This document shows, in pieces, positions 17,656 to 26,168 of a DNA stretch of 64,000 nucleotides. The DNA is from Marinobacter vulgaris (GTDB taxonomy: Bacteria > Pseudomonadota > Gammaproteobacteria > Pseudomonadales > Oleiphilaceae), in contig NZ_QFWX01000003.1 in NCBI RefSeq assembly GCF_003344045.1, positions 310,001-374,000 of the forward strand. Direction: 5' to 3'. The position numbers and the translations under genes are program-made. Numbering within the stretch: the stretch's first letter is position 1; every line of letters starts with the position of its first letter. The notes beneath the pieces were generated by a model. That model ran no database searches, was not told the DNA's origin, and was given only the letters and a program-made list of their open reading frames with translations.

Positions 17656-18352
17656 GATCAGCCCCGCCCTCAATGAGGGAATGGCGAAGCTTGCGGTACT
17701 GCACCAGCAATACCAGGGTAACAACCACTATGGCTCCGATCAGTTGGTGTGCCTGCGGCAGAACAAGAATGGCGAGTGCGGCTGCGCCAGCCCCAGCAAA
17801 CAGCGGGAAGGTATCACCGAGTGCCTTGTATTGCTCGATGGTCAGGACGATGAAGAGCGCTACAAGCGCAAACTCGATACCGGTGCTGTCGAACGCCACG
17901 TTGGCACCCAGAAGGGCACCGAGGGCACAGCCTGCGACCCAGTAGCACTGGTTGAAGAAAGTGATTCGGAAATCCACCATCTGCTCATGATGCCTGTCCG
18001 GGGAGCGTGCGCGGCTCGTCAGCAGGGAGTAGGTTTCATCGGTCAGGCCAAAAATGAGGTAAACTTTGCGCCATCCTGCCCCCTGAAATTGCCCCAACAG
18101 CGACAGCCCGTAGAAGAGATGGCGGGCATTCAGCACAAACATGGCAACGAATACTTCCAGCAGCCCGGCGTTCGCGGCCAGCAGGCTGACTGCAAGTATC
18201 TGACCAGCACCGGCATAAACAAGAATGCCCATGACTGGCGCCGCCCACCAGGGATAATCCAGTTGGGTCGTAAACAGCACGCCAAAGGCCATGCCCAGGG
18301 GCAGGTAGCCGAACAGGATCGGCAGCGTTAGGCGGAAAATGGACTGGTTCAT
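17648..18352 (-). CDS. azlC: AzlC-type branched-chain amino acid transporter subunit
   Basis: 234-residue inner-membrane protein. Conserved AzlC features are PILFGYLPLGMAFGVL near the N-terminus, VYAGAGQILAVSLLAA, LNARHLFYGLSLL, and FGLTDETYSLL. First gene of the minus-strand run azlC-azlD-methyltransferase-acyP-AEC. The pairing with AzlD makes a complete exporter. Confidence 0.92.
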   Translation of the reverse strand: MNQSIFRLTLPILFGYLPLGMAFGVLFTTQLDYPWWAAPVMGILVYAGAGQILAVSLLAANAGLLEVFVAMFVLNARHLFYGLSLLGQFQGAGWRKVYLIFGLTDETYSLLTSRARSPDRHHEQMVDFRITFFNQCYWVAGCALGALLGANVAFDSTGIEFALVALFIVLTIEQYKALGDTFPLFAGAGAAALAILVLPQAHQLIGAIVVVTLVLLVQYRKLRHSLIEGGADHV

Positions 18353-18469
18353 GTTGCCCCGGACAGCGCAAAGCCCGGCATGATAGAGAATACCGCCGCT
18401 GTTGAGAAGTCAGGCCTTCTACATCTGCGTCAAAGCCATTACCATTGAGCGTTTGAGGCATAGCCGATA

Positions 18470-18730
18470 ATGACCGAAGACACAGGCCAGGAGCCCCAGC
18501 CGGATCCCCGGGAAGAAAAATTCGTGGTAGACGCGGAACTGCTCTCGGACGACCAGTTAGACGGGCTTGTCGATGAATATTGCACCCGCTATCACGGACT
18601 CAACGACACGGAAAACCCCATGGCAGAGCGGGAGCGCGTAAAGTCAGCGGTCCGGCGTAGGGAGCTGGTGGTCTGGTTTGATCCGGTCGAGAATGCCGCG
18701 AGCCTGGGTGTCCCGGGAAAAAGCCTGTGA
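18470..18730 (+). CDS. YheU-like (UPF0270) small protein
   Basis: 86 residues, acidic, no signal or membrane segment. The core LLSDDQLDGLVDEYCTRYHG, followed by ERVKSAVRRRELVVWFDP, follows the pattern of YheU/UPF0270 proteins, though with a longer N-terminus (MTEDTGQEPQPDPREEK). Function unknown in the family. Sits alone in front of gacA on the same strand. Confidence 0.6.
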   Translation: MTEDTGQEPQPDPREEKFVVDAELLSDDQLDGLVDEYCTRYHGLNDTENPMAERERVKSAVRRRELVVWFDPVENAASLGVPGKSL

Positions 18731-18822
18731 CCCAGGTCCGGTATCGATGGATGTATCTACCGCCGGGGGCCCTTAACCGGTACAATTTCCGCATTCCAAT
18801 AAAGCCGCATGCGAGGTGAATT

Positions 18823-19488
18823 TTGATCAGGGTATTGGTTGTAGACGACCATGAACTGGTCAGGTCCGGTATTACCCGGATGCTGGCGGACAACCCGGAC
18901 ATTGACGTCATTGGCGAGGCCTCCTCAGGCGAGGAGGCCATCGATTTTGTGCGCAAAGACAGCCCGGACATCGTGTTGATGGATATCCGCATGCCGGGTA
19001 TAGGCGGACTGGAAGCAACACGCCGCATACTTCGTATTGACGATGCGATCCGGGTCATCGTGGTTACGGCTTGCGCGGATGACCCCTTCCCAACACGCGT
19101 TATGCAGGCCGGCGCCTCGGCGTACATCACCAAGGGTGCTGACATCAGGGAAATGGTGCGGGCTATCCGTATGGCGCACTCGGGGCAACGCTATATCAGC
19201 CCCGAAATCGCCCAGAAAATGGCGCTCAAGCAGCTCGGCGGCGGAGATGCCCGGGACGGGGATGGCGAGTTGACCCTTTTTGACCGTTTGTCCGAGCGTG
19301 AAATGCAGATTGCCCTGATGGTCGTGGGCTGCCAGAAAGTGCAGGATATTTCCGACAAACTTTGCCTCAGCCCTAAAACCGTTAACAGTTACCGCTATCG
19401 GATTTTCGAAAAACTGGAAATTTCCAGTGACGTCGAGTTGGCATTGATGGCGGTCAGGCTCGGATTGCTCGATGCCGACAAGGTCTGA
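18823..19488 (+). CDS. gacA: GacA/UvrY-type response regulator
   Basis: Two-component regulator that in gammaproteobacteria answers to GacS/BarA and switches on Rsm/Csr small RNAs. 221 residues; the start is a TTG with GAGGTG just upstream. Receiver 1-120 with DD8-9, acceptor Asp54 (LMDIRMPG) and Lys in YITKGA; LuxR-type HTH about 150-215 (LSEREMQIALMVVGCQ; ISDKLCLSPKTVNSYRYRIFEKL). The gacA-uvrC-pgsA order is conserved across the class and supports the name. The 3' end overlaps uvrC by 17 bases. Confidence 0.94.
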   Translation: MIRVLVVDDHELVRSGITRMLADNPDIDVIGEASSGEEAIDFVRKDSPDIVLMDIRMPGIGGLEATRRILRIDDAIRVIVVTACADDPFPTRVMQAGASAYITKGADIREMVRAIRMAHSGQRYISPEIAQKMALKQLGGGDARDGDGELTLFDRLSEREMQIALMVVGCQKVQDISDKLCLSPKTVNSYRYRIFEKLEISSDVELALMAVRLGLLDADKV

Positions 19489-21349
19489 CTCCCCGGCTGA
19501 TACTGCCGAGGCAGGGAACAACAGGGAGTTCGACACCAAAAGCTTCCTCAAACAGCTGACCGAACGGCCCGGCGTCTATCGCATGTATGACGCCAGCGGC
19601 AACGTGCTGTACGTGGGCAAGGCCCGCAACCTCAAGAAGCGTGTAACCAGTTATTTCCGCAAGTCCGGACTGGCCCCGAAAACCGAGGCCCTGGTTTCCC
19701 GGATAGACTCCATTGAGGTCACCATCACCAGTAGCGAAACGGAAGCGCTGCTGCTTGAGCAGAACCTGATCAAGTCCCTGCGGCCCCCTTACAACATCCT
19801 GCTGCGGGATGATAAATCCTATCCCTACATCTACCTGTCATCACACGATGATTACCCATCGCTGACCTTCCGGCGGGGGCGCACGAAAAAGGGCGGTGGC
19901 ACCTGGTACGGCCCTTTCCCAAGCTCGGGGGCGGTCAAAGAAAGTCTTAACATCCTACAAAAGATATTCCGTATAAGATCCTGTAGTGAAAGCTATTTCA
20001 GGAATAGAACCCGGCCCTGTCTGCAGTACCAGATCAACCGCTGCACGGCTCCTTGCGTTGGGTTTATTACGCCTGAGGAATACCAGGAGGACATGCGCCA
20101 CGCCACCATGTTCCTGGAGGGCAAGAACCCTGCGATTCTGCAGGACCTGATGACGGCGATGGAAACCGCGTCGAAAAATCTGGAGTTCGAGAAAGCGGCC
20201 GCCTACCGTGACCAGATCAACCACCTGCGGCATGTGCAGGAGCAGCAGAGTGTGGACGGCGAAGGCGGCGACGCGGATGTTGTTGCCATTGCCCAGGACG
20301 CCGGGGTGGTCTGTATTGTTGTTATCATCGTTCGCGGTGGTCGGGTACTTGGCACCAAGGATTACTTTCCGCGGTATTCCATTGAGCAGTCAGAAGGCGA
20401 ACTGTTGAGCGCGTTCCTGGGCCAGTATTATTTCGGTGGCAGCACGCGGCGGGAAATACCGCCGGATATTCTGGTGCCAGTGGATGTGGAAGAACAGGAG
20501 CTACTGTCGCAGGCGCTGACAGAGTCCGCGGGTCGGGACACCCGGGTTCGCAAGAATGTAAGGGGCGAGCGCCGGCGCTGGCTGGAACTGGCCATGACCA
20601 ATGCCCGCCAGACCTTGCTGTCACACCTGGCCAGCAAGGAAACCGTCTATCGTCGCCTTCTGGCCCTGCGGGATTTGCTGGACCTCCCCGAAACCCCATC
20701 GCGCATGGAGTGTTTCGATATCAGCCACAGCCATGGTGAAAACACGGTCGCATCCTGCGTGGTTTTCGACGAGAATGGGCCGCTGAAGAGCGACTACCGC
20801 CTTTATAATATTGAAGGGGTCACCGCCGGGGATGACTATGACGCCATGCGCCAGGTACTGACACGGCGATACAAGCGGATGGTAGCCGGTGAGGGTAAAA
20901 GGCCGGACCTGGTGTTCATCGACGGTGGTAAGGGGCAGTTGAACATTGCCCGGGAAGTCTTTGATCAGCTTGGGGTTATCGATATTCCGCTGATTGGCGT
21001 GGCGAAAGGCGTCACACGGCGGGCGGGAATGGAGCAGTTGATTGATGCCATGACCGGCGACCTGTATCGGGTACCGGCCGACTCTCCGGCATTGCACCTG
21101 ATTCAGCATATACGGGACGAGTCACACCGCTTTGCCATCACAGGCCATCGAGCCAGGCGTGACAAAAAACGCCGCCAGTCTACCCTTGAGGGTATCGAGG
21201 GGGTAGGGCCGAAGCGCCGTCGGGACCTGATCCGTTATTTTGGCGGCATTCAGGAGCTTCGCAAGGCCAGTGTCGACGAAATGTCCAAGGTTCAGGGAAT
21301 CAGCAGGAACCTGGCAGAAACCATCTACGCAGTACTGCATGACGAATAG
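19472..21349 (+). CDS. uvrC: UvrC, excinuclease ABC subunit C
   Basis: Makes both incisions in nucleotide excision repair. 625 residues: GIY-YIG nuclease in the first 100 (RPGVYRMYDASGNVLYVGKA), a Cys-containing linker (RTRPCLQYQINRCTAPC), a UVR motif about 205-240 (LEFEKAAAYRDQINHL), an RNase H-like C-terminal nuclease (MECFDISHSHG; DLVFIDGGKGQL) and tandem helix-hairpin-helix near the end (EGIEGVGPKRRRDLI). Full length. Translationally tied to gacA by overlap. Confidence 0.97.
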   Translation: MPTRSDSPADTAEAGNNREFDTKSFLKQLTERPGVYRMYDASGNVLYVGKARNLKKRVTSYFRKSGLAPKTEALVSRIDSIEVTITSSETEALLLEQNLIKSLRPPYNILLRDDKSYPYIYLSSHDDYPSLTFRRGRTKKGGGTWYGPFPSSGAVKESLNILQKIFRIRSCSESYFRNRTRPCLQYQINRCTAPCVGFITPEEYQEDMRHATMFLEGKNPAILQDLMTAMETASKNLEFEKAAAYRDQINHLRHVQEQQSVDGEGGDADVVAIAQDAGVVCIVVIIVRGGRVLGTKDYFPRYSIEQSEGELLSAFLGQYYFGGSTRREIPPDILVPVDVEEQELLSQALTESAGRDTRVRKNVRGERRRWLELAMTNARQTLLSHLASKETVYRRLLALRDLLDLPETPSRMECFDISHSHGENTVASCVVFDENGPLKSDYRLYNIEGVTAGDDYDAMRQVLTRRYKRMVAGEGKRPDLVFIDGGKGQLNIAREVFDQLGVIDIPLIGVAKGVTRRAGMEQLIDAMTGDLYRVPADSPALHLIQHIRDESHRFAITGHRARRDKKRRQSTLEGIEGVGPKRRRDLIRYFGGIQELRKASVDEMSKVQGISRNLAETIYAVLHDE

Positions 21350-21356
21350 GGACAGC

Positions 21357-21914
21357 ATGAATTTACCAAATATTCTCACTCTTTCCCGCATCCTGATGAT
21401 CCCGGTTTTTGTGATCATCTATTACCTGCCGGCTGAATGGAGCTACGTTGTCAGCGCGGCCATATTCGGTCTGGCTGCGGCGACTGACTGGCTGGACGGG
21501 TACCTGGCGAGAAAGCTGGATCAAAGCACTCCCTTCGGTGCCTTTCTGGATCCGGTTGCGGACAAACTGATGGTGGCCGTTGCCCTGACGGTGCTGATTG
21601 AATCCCATGCCAGCTTCATTCTCACTATTCCAGCCACGGTGATTATTGGCCGCGAAATTGTGATTTCGGCATTGCGTGAATGGATGGCGGAAATCGGAAG
21701 CCGTGGAAGTGTTGCGGTGTCCTATATTGGTAAAATCAAAACCACCGCCCAGATGGTTGCCATCATCATGTTGCTGGCATTTCCTCCAGGCGTGCTCTGG
21801 GCCCACCTGGGAACGGCATTGTTGTATGTCGCAGCCGTGCTGACCTTCTGGTCGATGATTCTGTATCTCAAGGCTGCCTGGCCGGACCTGTTCCCCGATA
21901 AAGAAACAGGCTGA
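21357..21914 (+). CDS. pgsA: PgsA, CDP-diacylglycerol-glycerol-3-phosphate phosphatidyltransferase
   Basis: Makes phosphatidylglycerophosphate for PG and cardiolipin synthesis at the inner membrane. From the ATG at 21357 (MNLPNILTLSRILMIPVF, AGGGA just upstream) it has 185 residues. The CDP-alcohol phosphotransferase motif is complete: DG-x2-AR-x8-G-x3-D-x3-D in WLDGYLARKLDQSTPFGAFL and the DPVADKL that follows. Starts just after uvrC. Confidence 0.95.
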   Translation: MNLPNILTLSRILMIPVFVIIYYLPAEWSYVVSAAIFGLAAATDWLDGYLARKLDQSTPFGAFLDPVADKLMVAVALTVLIESHASFILTIPATVIIGREIVISALREWMAEIGSRGSVAVSYIGKIKTTAQMVAIIMLLAFPPGVLWAHLGTALLYVAAVLTFWSMILYLKAAWPDLFPDKETG

Positions 21915-21920
21915 TACGAC

Positions 21921-22523
21921 TCAGAACTGCGTCACCGTCCAGTCAATCACCTGCCTGGCCAGTTCATTACTGGCCTTCCCGAAAGCCGCCACCACGCTTT
22001 CGATATCCTCTCCCGTGGCCGGATGGCTGGTTCTGAACTGTTTGCTTGCAACGGACTCTCGGCTGCGTTCGTCAATCAGTTGCAGGTTCAGCTCCAGGTG
22101 GATAACCGGTTTGCCATCCTGATACTCGGCCTGAAAGCCGGCGAGGTCGCCGGTCAGGGTAAAATCGCTCTGTACGGCGCTGGTGCCGGTTACTACCGTT
22201 GCCACCCGCCCATCCTGACGGAACGATTCGAGCAGGTGATTGCCAACAATGACCGGCGCCCGGTTGCTCCAGCGGGAACCCTCATAGGCACGGATCTCAT
22301 TGGCGTCCGGTTTGACCAGGATGCGGGTGCTGTCGATGGGTGCCACTGCCAGGGGCGTCGAGACCCGCAGGGTCCTGTCGACGGAGTCAGCAACGGGCTC
22401 CTGCACTGCCGGCGCCGGCAACTGGAATATCCGGTGAGCCGGCTGGTCCGGAAAAATGGTGCAGGCGGTCAGAGATATTGCTGCCAAGGTGGCAACCAGT
22501 AAACGTATCAATACGACAGTCAC
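21921..22523 (-). CDS. ABC-type transport auxiliary lipoprotein (PqiC-like)
   Basis: 200-residue lipoprotein with signal MTVVLIRLLVATLAAISLTAC and lipidated Cys in LTAC. The mature part (TLRVSTPLAVAPIDSTRILVKPDANEIR-type segment, then RWSNRAPVIVGNHLLESF) fits the PqiC/DUF330 auxiliary lipoprotein family, which partners MCE proteins and probably works at the outer membrane inner leaflet. Overlaps the MCE gene by four bases, last gene of the lipid-transport operon, and convergent with pgsA with six bases between stops. Confidence 0.85.
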   Translation of the reverse strand: MTVVLIRLLVATLAAISLTACTIFPDQPAHRIFQLPAPAVQEPVADSVDRTLRVSTPLAVAPIDSTRILVKPDANEIRAYEGSRWSNRAPVIVGNHLLESFRQDGRVATVVTGTSAVQSDFTLTGDLAGFQAEYQDGKPVIHLELNLQLIDERSRESVASKQFRTSHPATGEDIESVVAAFGKASNELARQVIDWTVTQF

Positions 22524-23458
22524 GGATTAAACTCCTGGATAGGGTCGCGGCCCAGCAGAAGGCCTGTCGGGTCGTCTTCAAAGCGATAGATCACACTGTT
22601 GAGGCTTCGCAGGGTATTGCGCAGTTCCCGCATCGCGGGGGCAAGTTCTGCAGCGCCCTGCATACCCTGGTCCAGTGCACCAGCATTTCTGGCGGTAAGT
22701 TCGTTCAGCCGGGCAGTGGAGGCATCCAGGGAATCCATGGCGCTCTGCGCGGTGGCGAATAACTGCCTACCCTCATTGTCCAGCAGGGAATTTGCCGTAA
22801 CGCCAAAGCGGCGAAAGGTTTCCAGAGTGGCTTTGGTCTGGCCACTGAGCTGATCAAAGCTGCTCACCAGCCTGCTCAGCTCTTCCCGCTGCTCCAGCAG
22901 GCCCGCTGTCATGGCCTCGATATTTTTAAGGCTGCGGGTGAGGTTACTGGCATTCTCTGGCGAGATCATGGCATTGGCGTTCGACAATACCTTGTCCAGT
23001 TTGGCAAAAAGCTCCTCACTGCTGGACATGAGCGTACTGAACGTTGATGGTTCAGCACGAATAGTGGGCGGTGAACTGCGATCACCGTCAAGCGTGCGGC
23101 TGTCCGGAGTTCCGCCTTTGAGCTCGATGCTCATGCTGCCGGTGATATTGGTCAGAGCGAGCCCGGCGCGCGTGTCCTCCTTGATCGGTACATCACTGTA
23201 GACCCGGATAAGCGCCCGCACATTGCGGGGATCTTCGGGGTCCAGTCTCAGTTCGGAGACATCACCCACCTCAATTCCGCTGTATTTGACTGGGCTTCCC
23301 TCCGACAGCCCGCTTACACCACGGTTAAAAATGACCTCGTACCAGGCGTACTCGCGATCCGCGCTGCTTTTACCGAGCCAGAGTGCGAATACCAGCGCGC
23401 TGGCGAGAAAGACCAACGTAAACAGTCCAATCAGGACATGATGTGCTCTGGGTTCCAT
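22520..23458 (-). CDS. MCE (MlaD-like) lipid-transport protein
   Basis: 312 residues: one N-terminal membrane helix (VLIGLFTLVFLASALVFALWL), a single MCE domain about 38-115 (YEVIFNRGVSGLSEGSPVKY; IEVGDVSELRL; LALTNITGSMSIELKGG), then a long helical C-terminal half with heptad character, likely the hexameric tunnel seen in longer MCE proteins. Compared with MlaD (about 180 residues) it is longer. Binds and passes lipids across the periplasm by family. Operonic with permease, ATPase and lipoprotein. Confidence 0.92.
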   Translation of the reverse strand: MEPRAHHVLIGLFTLVFLASALVFALWLGKSSADREYAWYEVIFNRGVSGLSEGSPVKYSGIEVGDVSELRLDPEDPRNVRALIRVYSDVPIKEDTRAGLALTNITGSMSIELKGGTPDSRTLDGDRSSPPTIRAEPSTFSTLMSSSEELFAKLDKVLSNANAMISPENASNLTRSLKNIEAMTAGLLEQREELSRLVSSFDQLSGQTKATLETFRRFGVTANSLLDNEGRQLFATAQSAMDSLDASTARLNELTARNAGALDQGMQGAAELAPAMRELRNTLRSLNSVIYRFEDDPTGLLLGRDPIQEFNP

Positions 23459-23476
23459 CTCAGCAGTTCTCCCGAT

Positions 23477-24286
23477 TCATTCAACATTTCCGGTTGTGGC
23501 TGTCCTTGCGCGATGGACAGCCCGGCCTCGCGGGCCGTGGAAGTAGTCGCGGATCCAGGGGTCGTCGGTAGCCTCAACGGTCTCGAGCGGTCCCTCAACC
23601 AGCACGCGCTTGTTGGATAATACGGCCACCCGATCACAGGTACTGTACAGGGTATCCAGGTCGTGGGTGACCAGAAACACGCTAAAGCCCAGGGCGTCTC
23701 TCAAGGTAACGATCAGCCGGTCGAAGGCCGCAGCACCAATGGGATCCAGCCCGGCTGTGGGCTCATCAAGAAACAGAACTTCCGGATCCAGTGCCAGTGC
23801 CCTTGCCAGGGCCGCCCTTTTAACCATGCCACCGGATAGCTGGGCGGGGACCATGACCGATGCATTGGCGGGAAGGCCTACCAGCGCCAGCTTGACCCTG
23901 GCCAGATGCTCCGCGTCGTTCCGGGACAGTCTTGCATGTTCGATCAACGGCAAGGCAACATTTTCCTGCAGCGTCAGCGACGAAAAAAGGGCGCCACTCT
24001 GGAACAGCACGCCAAAGCGCCGCTCGACCCGGGAGCGCTGGTCCGGCGAGAGCGCCTGCAGCTCCTGGCCGAAAACCTCAATGACTCCGGAGTCTGGCTG
24101 AAGGAGCCCCACAATACTGCGCAACAACACAGACTTACCGGTCCCAGAGCCGCCGACAACACCCAGTATCTCCCGGCGATAGAGGTCGAGATCCAGGTTC
24201 TTGTGGACCTCGGTACTGCCGAAGCGGTTGCAAAGCGACCGGACTCGGATCACTACATCCTGTTTCGAGGCCTGTTGACTCACCAA
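23477..24286 (-). CDS. MlaF-like ABC ATPase
   Basis: Cytoplasmic ATPase of a Mce-type lipid transporter, 269 residues. Walker A GGSGTGKSVLLRSI, Q-loop FQSGALFSSLT (the MlaF-like version), signature LSGGMVKRAALARAL, Walker B EVLFLDEPTAGLDP, and H-loop VTHDLDTL. Overlaps the permease gene by seven bases. C-terminal tail has Arg-rich VHRARTATTGN. Confidence 0.94.
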   Translation of the reverse strand: MVSQQASKQDVVIRVRSLCNRFGSTEVHKNLDLDLYRREILGVVGGSGTGKSVLLRSIVGLLQPDSGVIEVFGQELQALSPDQRSRVERRFGVLFQSGALFSSLTLQENVALPLIEHARLSRNDAEHLARVKLALVGLPANASVMVPAQLSGGMVKRAALARALALDPEVLFLDEPTAGLDPIGAAAFDRLIVTLRDALGFSVFLVTHDLDTLYSTCDRVAVLSNKRVLVEGPLETVEATDDPWIRDYFHGPRGRAVHRARTATTGNVE

Positions 24287-25404
24287 CCCATCTCCATGAA
24301 GAAAATCGCTGCAATGGAGTCCAGCAGGATTACCATGAAGATCGACTGTACCACGGCGGAGGTGGTGTGCTCACCGACCGACTCGGCACTGCCGCTTGCC
24401 TTGAATCCCTCGAGGCAGCCAATCACTGCGATAACAAAGGCAAAAACCGGGGCTTTTCCAAGCCCAACCAGGAAATGAGTAGTGCTGACATCGGTTGCCA
24501 GGATGTTAAGGATCTGGGGGATCGATATATCCAGTGTCATCACGCACACAAGGGAACCACCAACGATGCCACTGATCATGCCGACAAAGGTGAGTATCGG
24601 CAGCGAGATTACCATTGCCAGTACCCGGGGAATCACCAGAAGCTCAATCGGGCTCAGGCCGAACGTCCGCAACGCATCGATTTCCTCATTGGCCTTCATG
24701 GAGCCAAGCTGGGCGGTGAAGGCGCTGGCTGTTCGGCCCGCCATAAGGATAGCGGCCAGCAGCACGCCGAATTCCCGTAAAAAGGAGAACGCCACCAGAT
24801 TGACCGTGTAAATGGTTGCGCCGAAGTCATCCAGAATGGTTGCGCCCAGAAAGGCCACAACCGCACCCACCAGGAAGGTCAGCAGGGCAACGATGGGCAG
24901 CGCGTTGAGTCCGGTCTGATGAATGTGGGCGACCAGAGACGTCATTCTCCAGCGCCAGGGCTTAGGAGAGATGGCGGCTATTGTCGCCAGGATCTGACCG
25001 GTAAATCCCATCAGCAGACGTTGCTGGCCCCAGTAACCTTCAACCTGCTGACCAAGCCTGGCAAGAAAGGCGGCAATGGGCGACCGCTGCCGGGGCCAGT
25101 CCTTATCGGGTGTAGCCATGGCATCAGCCACCAACTGCAACAGGTCTCGGCGCTCAGGGGGAAGTCCCGATGCTTCATCGGTCAGCGCTTCCAACCTTTT
25201 TGCGCCAAGCAGGTCAGCCAGCAAAGAGGCGCCTGCTGTGTCCAGGGCCCCAATGGAGCTGAGCTCCGGGGAATGGTCAGCCATTTTCTCTGATGCCATT
25301 GCAGCATCTACTTCCTGCTTTAATCTGGCATAGTTCGCCAGTGTCCAGTCGCCAGTGATGATGAGGCGATCAGTGTGATACTCGAGCTGGCCGGGTGAGG
25401 GCAT
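24280..25404 (-). CDS. MlaE-like permease with N-terminal STAS domain
   Basis: 374 residues. The first about 100 residues are a STAS-like domain (LIITGDWTLANYARLKQEVD; SSIGALDTAGASLLADLLGA), the role MlaB plays as a separate protein in E. coli. The rest is a MlaE-type permease with five or so helices and the family motifs VGAVVAFLGATILDDFGA, REFGVLLAAILMAGRTASAF and LRTFGLSPIELLVIPRVLA. First gene of the operon. A fused STAS-permease is known in other Mce operons. Confidence 0.92.
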   Translation of the reverse strand: MPSPGQLEYHTDRLIITGDWTLANYARLKQEVDAAMASEKMADHSPELSSIGALDTAGASLLADLLGAKRLEALTDEASGLPPERRDLLQLVADAMATPDKDWPRQRSPIAAFLARLGQQVEGYWGQQRLLMGFTGQILATIAAISPKPWRWRMTSLVAHIHQTGLNALPIVALLTFLVGAVVAFLGATILDDFGATIYTVNLVAFSFLREFGVLLAAILMAGRTASAFTAQLGSMKANEEIDALRTFGLSPIELLVIPRVLAMVISLPILTFVGMISGIVGGSLVCVMTLDISIPQILNILATDVSTTHFLVGLGKAPVFAFVIAVIGCLEGFKASGSAESVGEHTTSAVVQSIFMVILLDSIAAIFFMEMGW

Positions 25405-25542
25405 CTGAAGTTCCTGTGTCCGTGTTCAGGAAAAAATGGGTGCGTGCTCCTGATACTAGCGGAAATTCTATCATCGGGTTGCCTGTCCTTTGTGTGAAAA
25501 ACAGTCAGAACCTGAAGTAAAACAGAAAGTTGAAAAAAGTGG

Positions 25543-25570
25543 TTGACGACAACAGCCGAATCCGTAGAAT
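25543..25570 (+). promoter_or_regulatory. Strong sigma-70 promoter of the tRNA-Gly/tRNA-Cys unit
   Basis: TTGACG (25543-25548) and TAGAAT (25565-25570) with a 16-base spacer; the tRNA-Gly 5' end is 18 bases after the -10, so the leader is very short, as usual for tRNA operons. Confidence 0.8.
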
Positions 25571-25587
25571 ACGCTCTCGTTGATCAA

Positions 25588-25663
25588 GCGGGAATAGCTC
25601 AGTTGGTAGAGCACAACCTTGCCAAGGTTGGGGTCGCGAGTTCGAATCTCGTTTCCCGCTCCA
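25588..25663 (+). tRNA. tRNA-Gly(GCC)
   Basis: 76 bases with encoded CCA. Acceptor GCGGGAA/TTCCCGC, discriminator T, D arm AGCTCAGTTGGTAGAGC, anticodon GCC at 25621-25623, T arm GCGAGTTCGAATCTCGT. In many gammaproteobacteria glyW-cysT-leuZ lie after pgsA; here Gly and Cys remain but are separated from pgsA by the lipid-transport operon. Confidence 0.97.
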
Positions 25664-25729
25664 ATTAACACGGTCTCTCAATGCCCACCTGAGAGCATAA
25701 AAGTTACGAATCCCCTTCGGACTTTTCCC

Positions 25730-25803
25730 GGCGCGGTGGCAGAGTGGTTATGCAGCGGACTGCAACTCCGTTAACGCCGGTTCGATTCCGACCCGCGCCT
25801 CCA
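25730..25803 (+). tRNA. tRNA-Cys(GCA)
   Basis: 74 bases with encoded CCA. Acceptor GGCGCGG/CCGCGCC, discriminator T, anticodon GCA at 25762-25764, T arm CCGGTTCGATTCCG. The sequence after it becomes AT-rich and no tRNA-Leu follows, consistent with an integration site at its 3' end. Confidence 0.97.
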
Positions 25804-25956
25804 TTATTATCCTTTAAAATCAATAAGCTAAATTGGCTCAGTTTAGTTGAGTTTCTCACCCAAAAAATACCCAAATTAAACCCAAAATATTATCCGCTTC
25901 AATGCTTGGCAGAAGAGCGAATCACCGAATGCGCAAAGCATCTTGAACAAGCTTGG

Positions 25957-26163
25957 TTAGCTGTCTGGTGTGACCAGAAAAACAGCCTCTTGCTCTAACG
26001 CTTTACCGCTCAGCTTAAGGGCCTCAATAAGCTCCAGCACCTCATCCGGTTCCTGATCCAAATTTAAACTTTCCTCGGCATTGGCAATATATCTAAGATT
26101 ATTTCGCCATACCGTTTCCCATTGCTCAAAAAGTGTTCGAGTGAGGTGTTTTGGGCTTGCCAT
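25957..26163 (-). CDS. Small uncharacterised protein downstream of the PIN toxin
   Basis: 68 residues, acidic, predicted helical (LFEQWETVWRNNLRYIANAEE; DEVLELIEALKLSGKALEQEA), no signal or membrane segment. Starts five bases after the toxin stop with AAGGG upstream, so it is the third gene of the antitoxin-toxin operon. I do not recognise the family. Confidence 0.55.
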   Translation of the reverse strand: MASPKHLTRTLFEQWETVWRNNLRYIANAEESLNLDQEPDEVLELIEALKLSGKALEQEAVFLVTPDS

Positions 26164-26168
26164 GGTGC

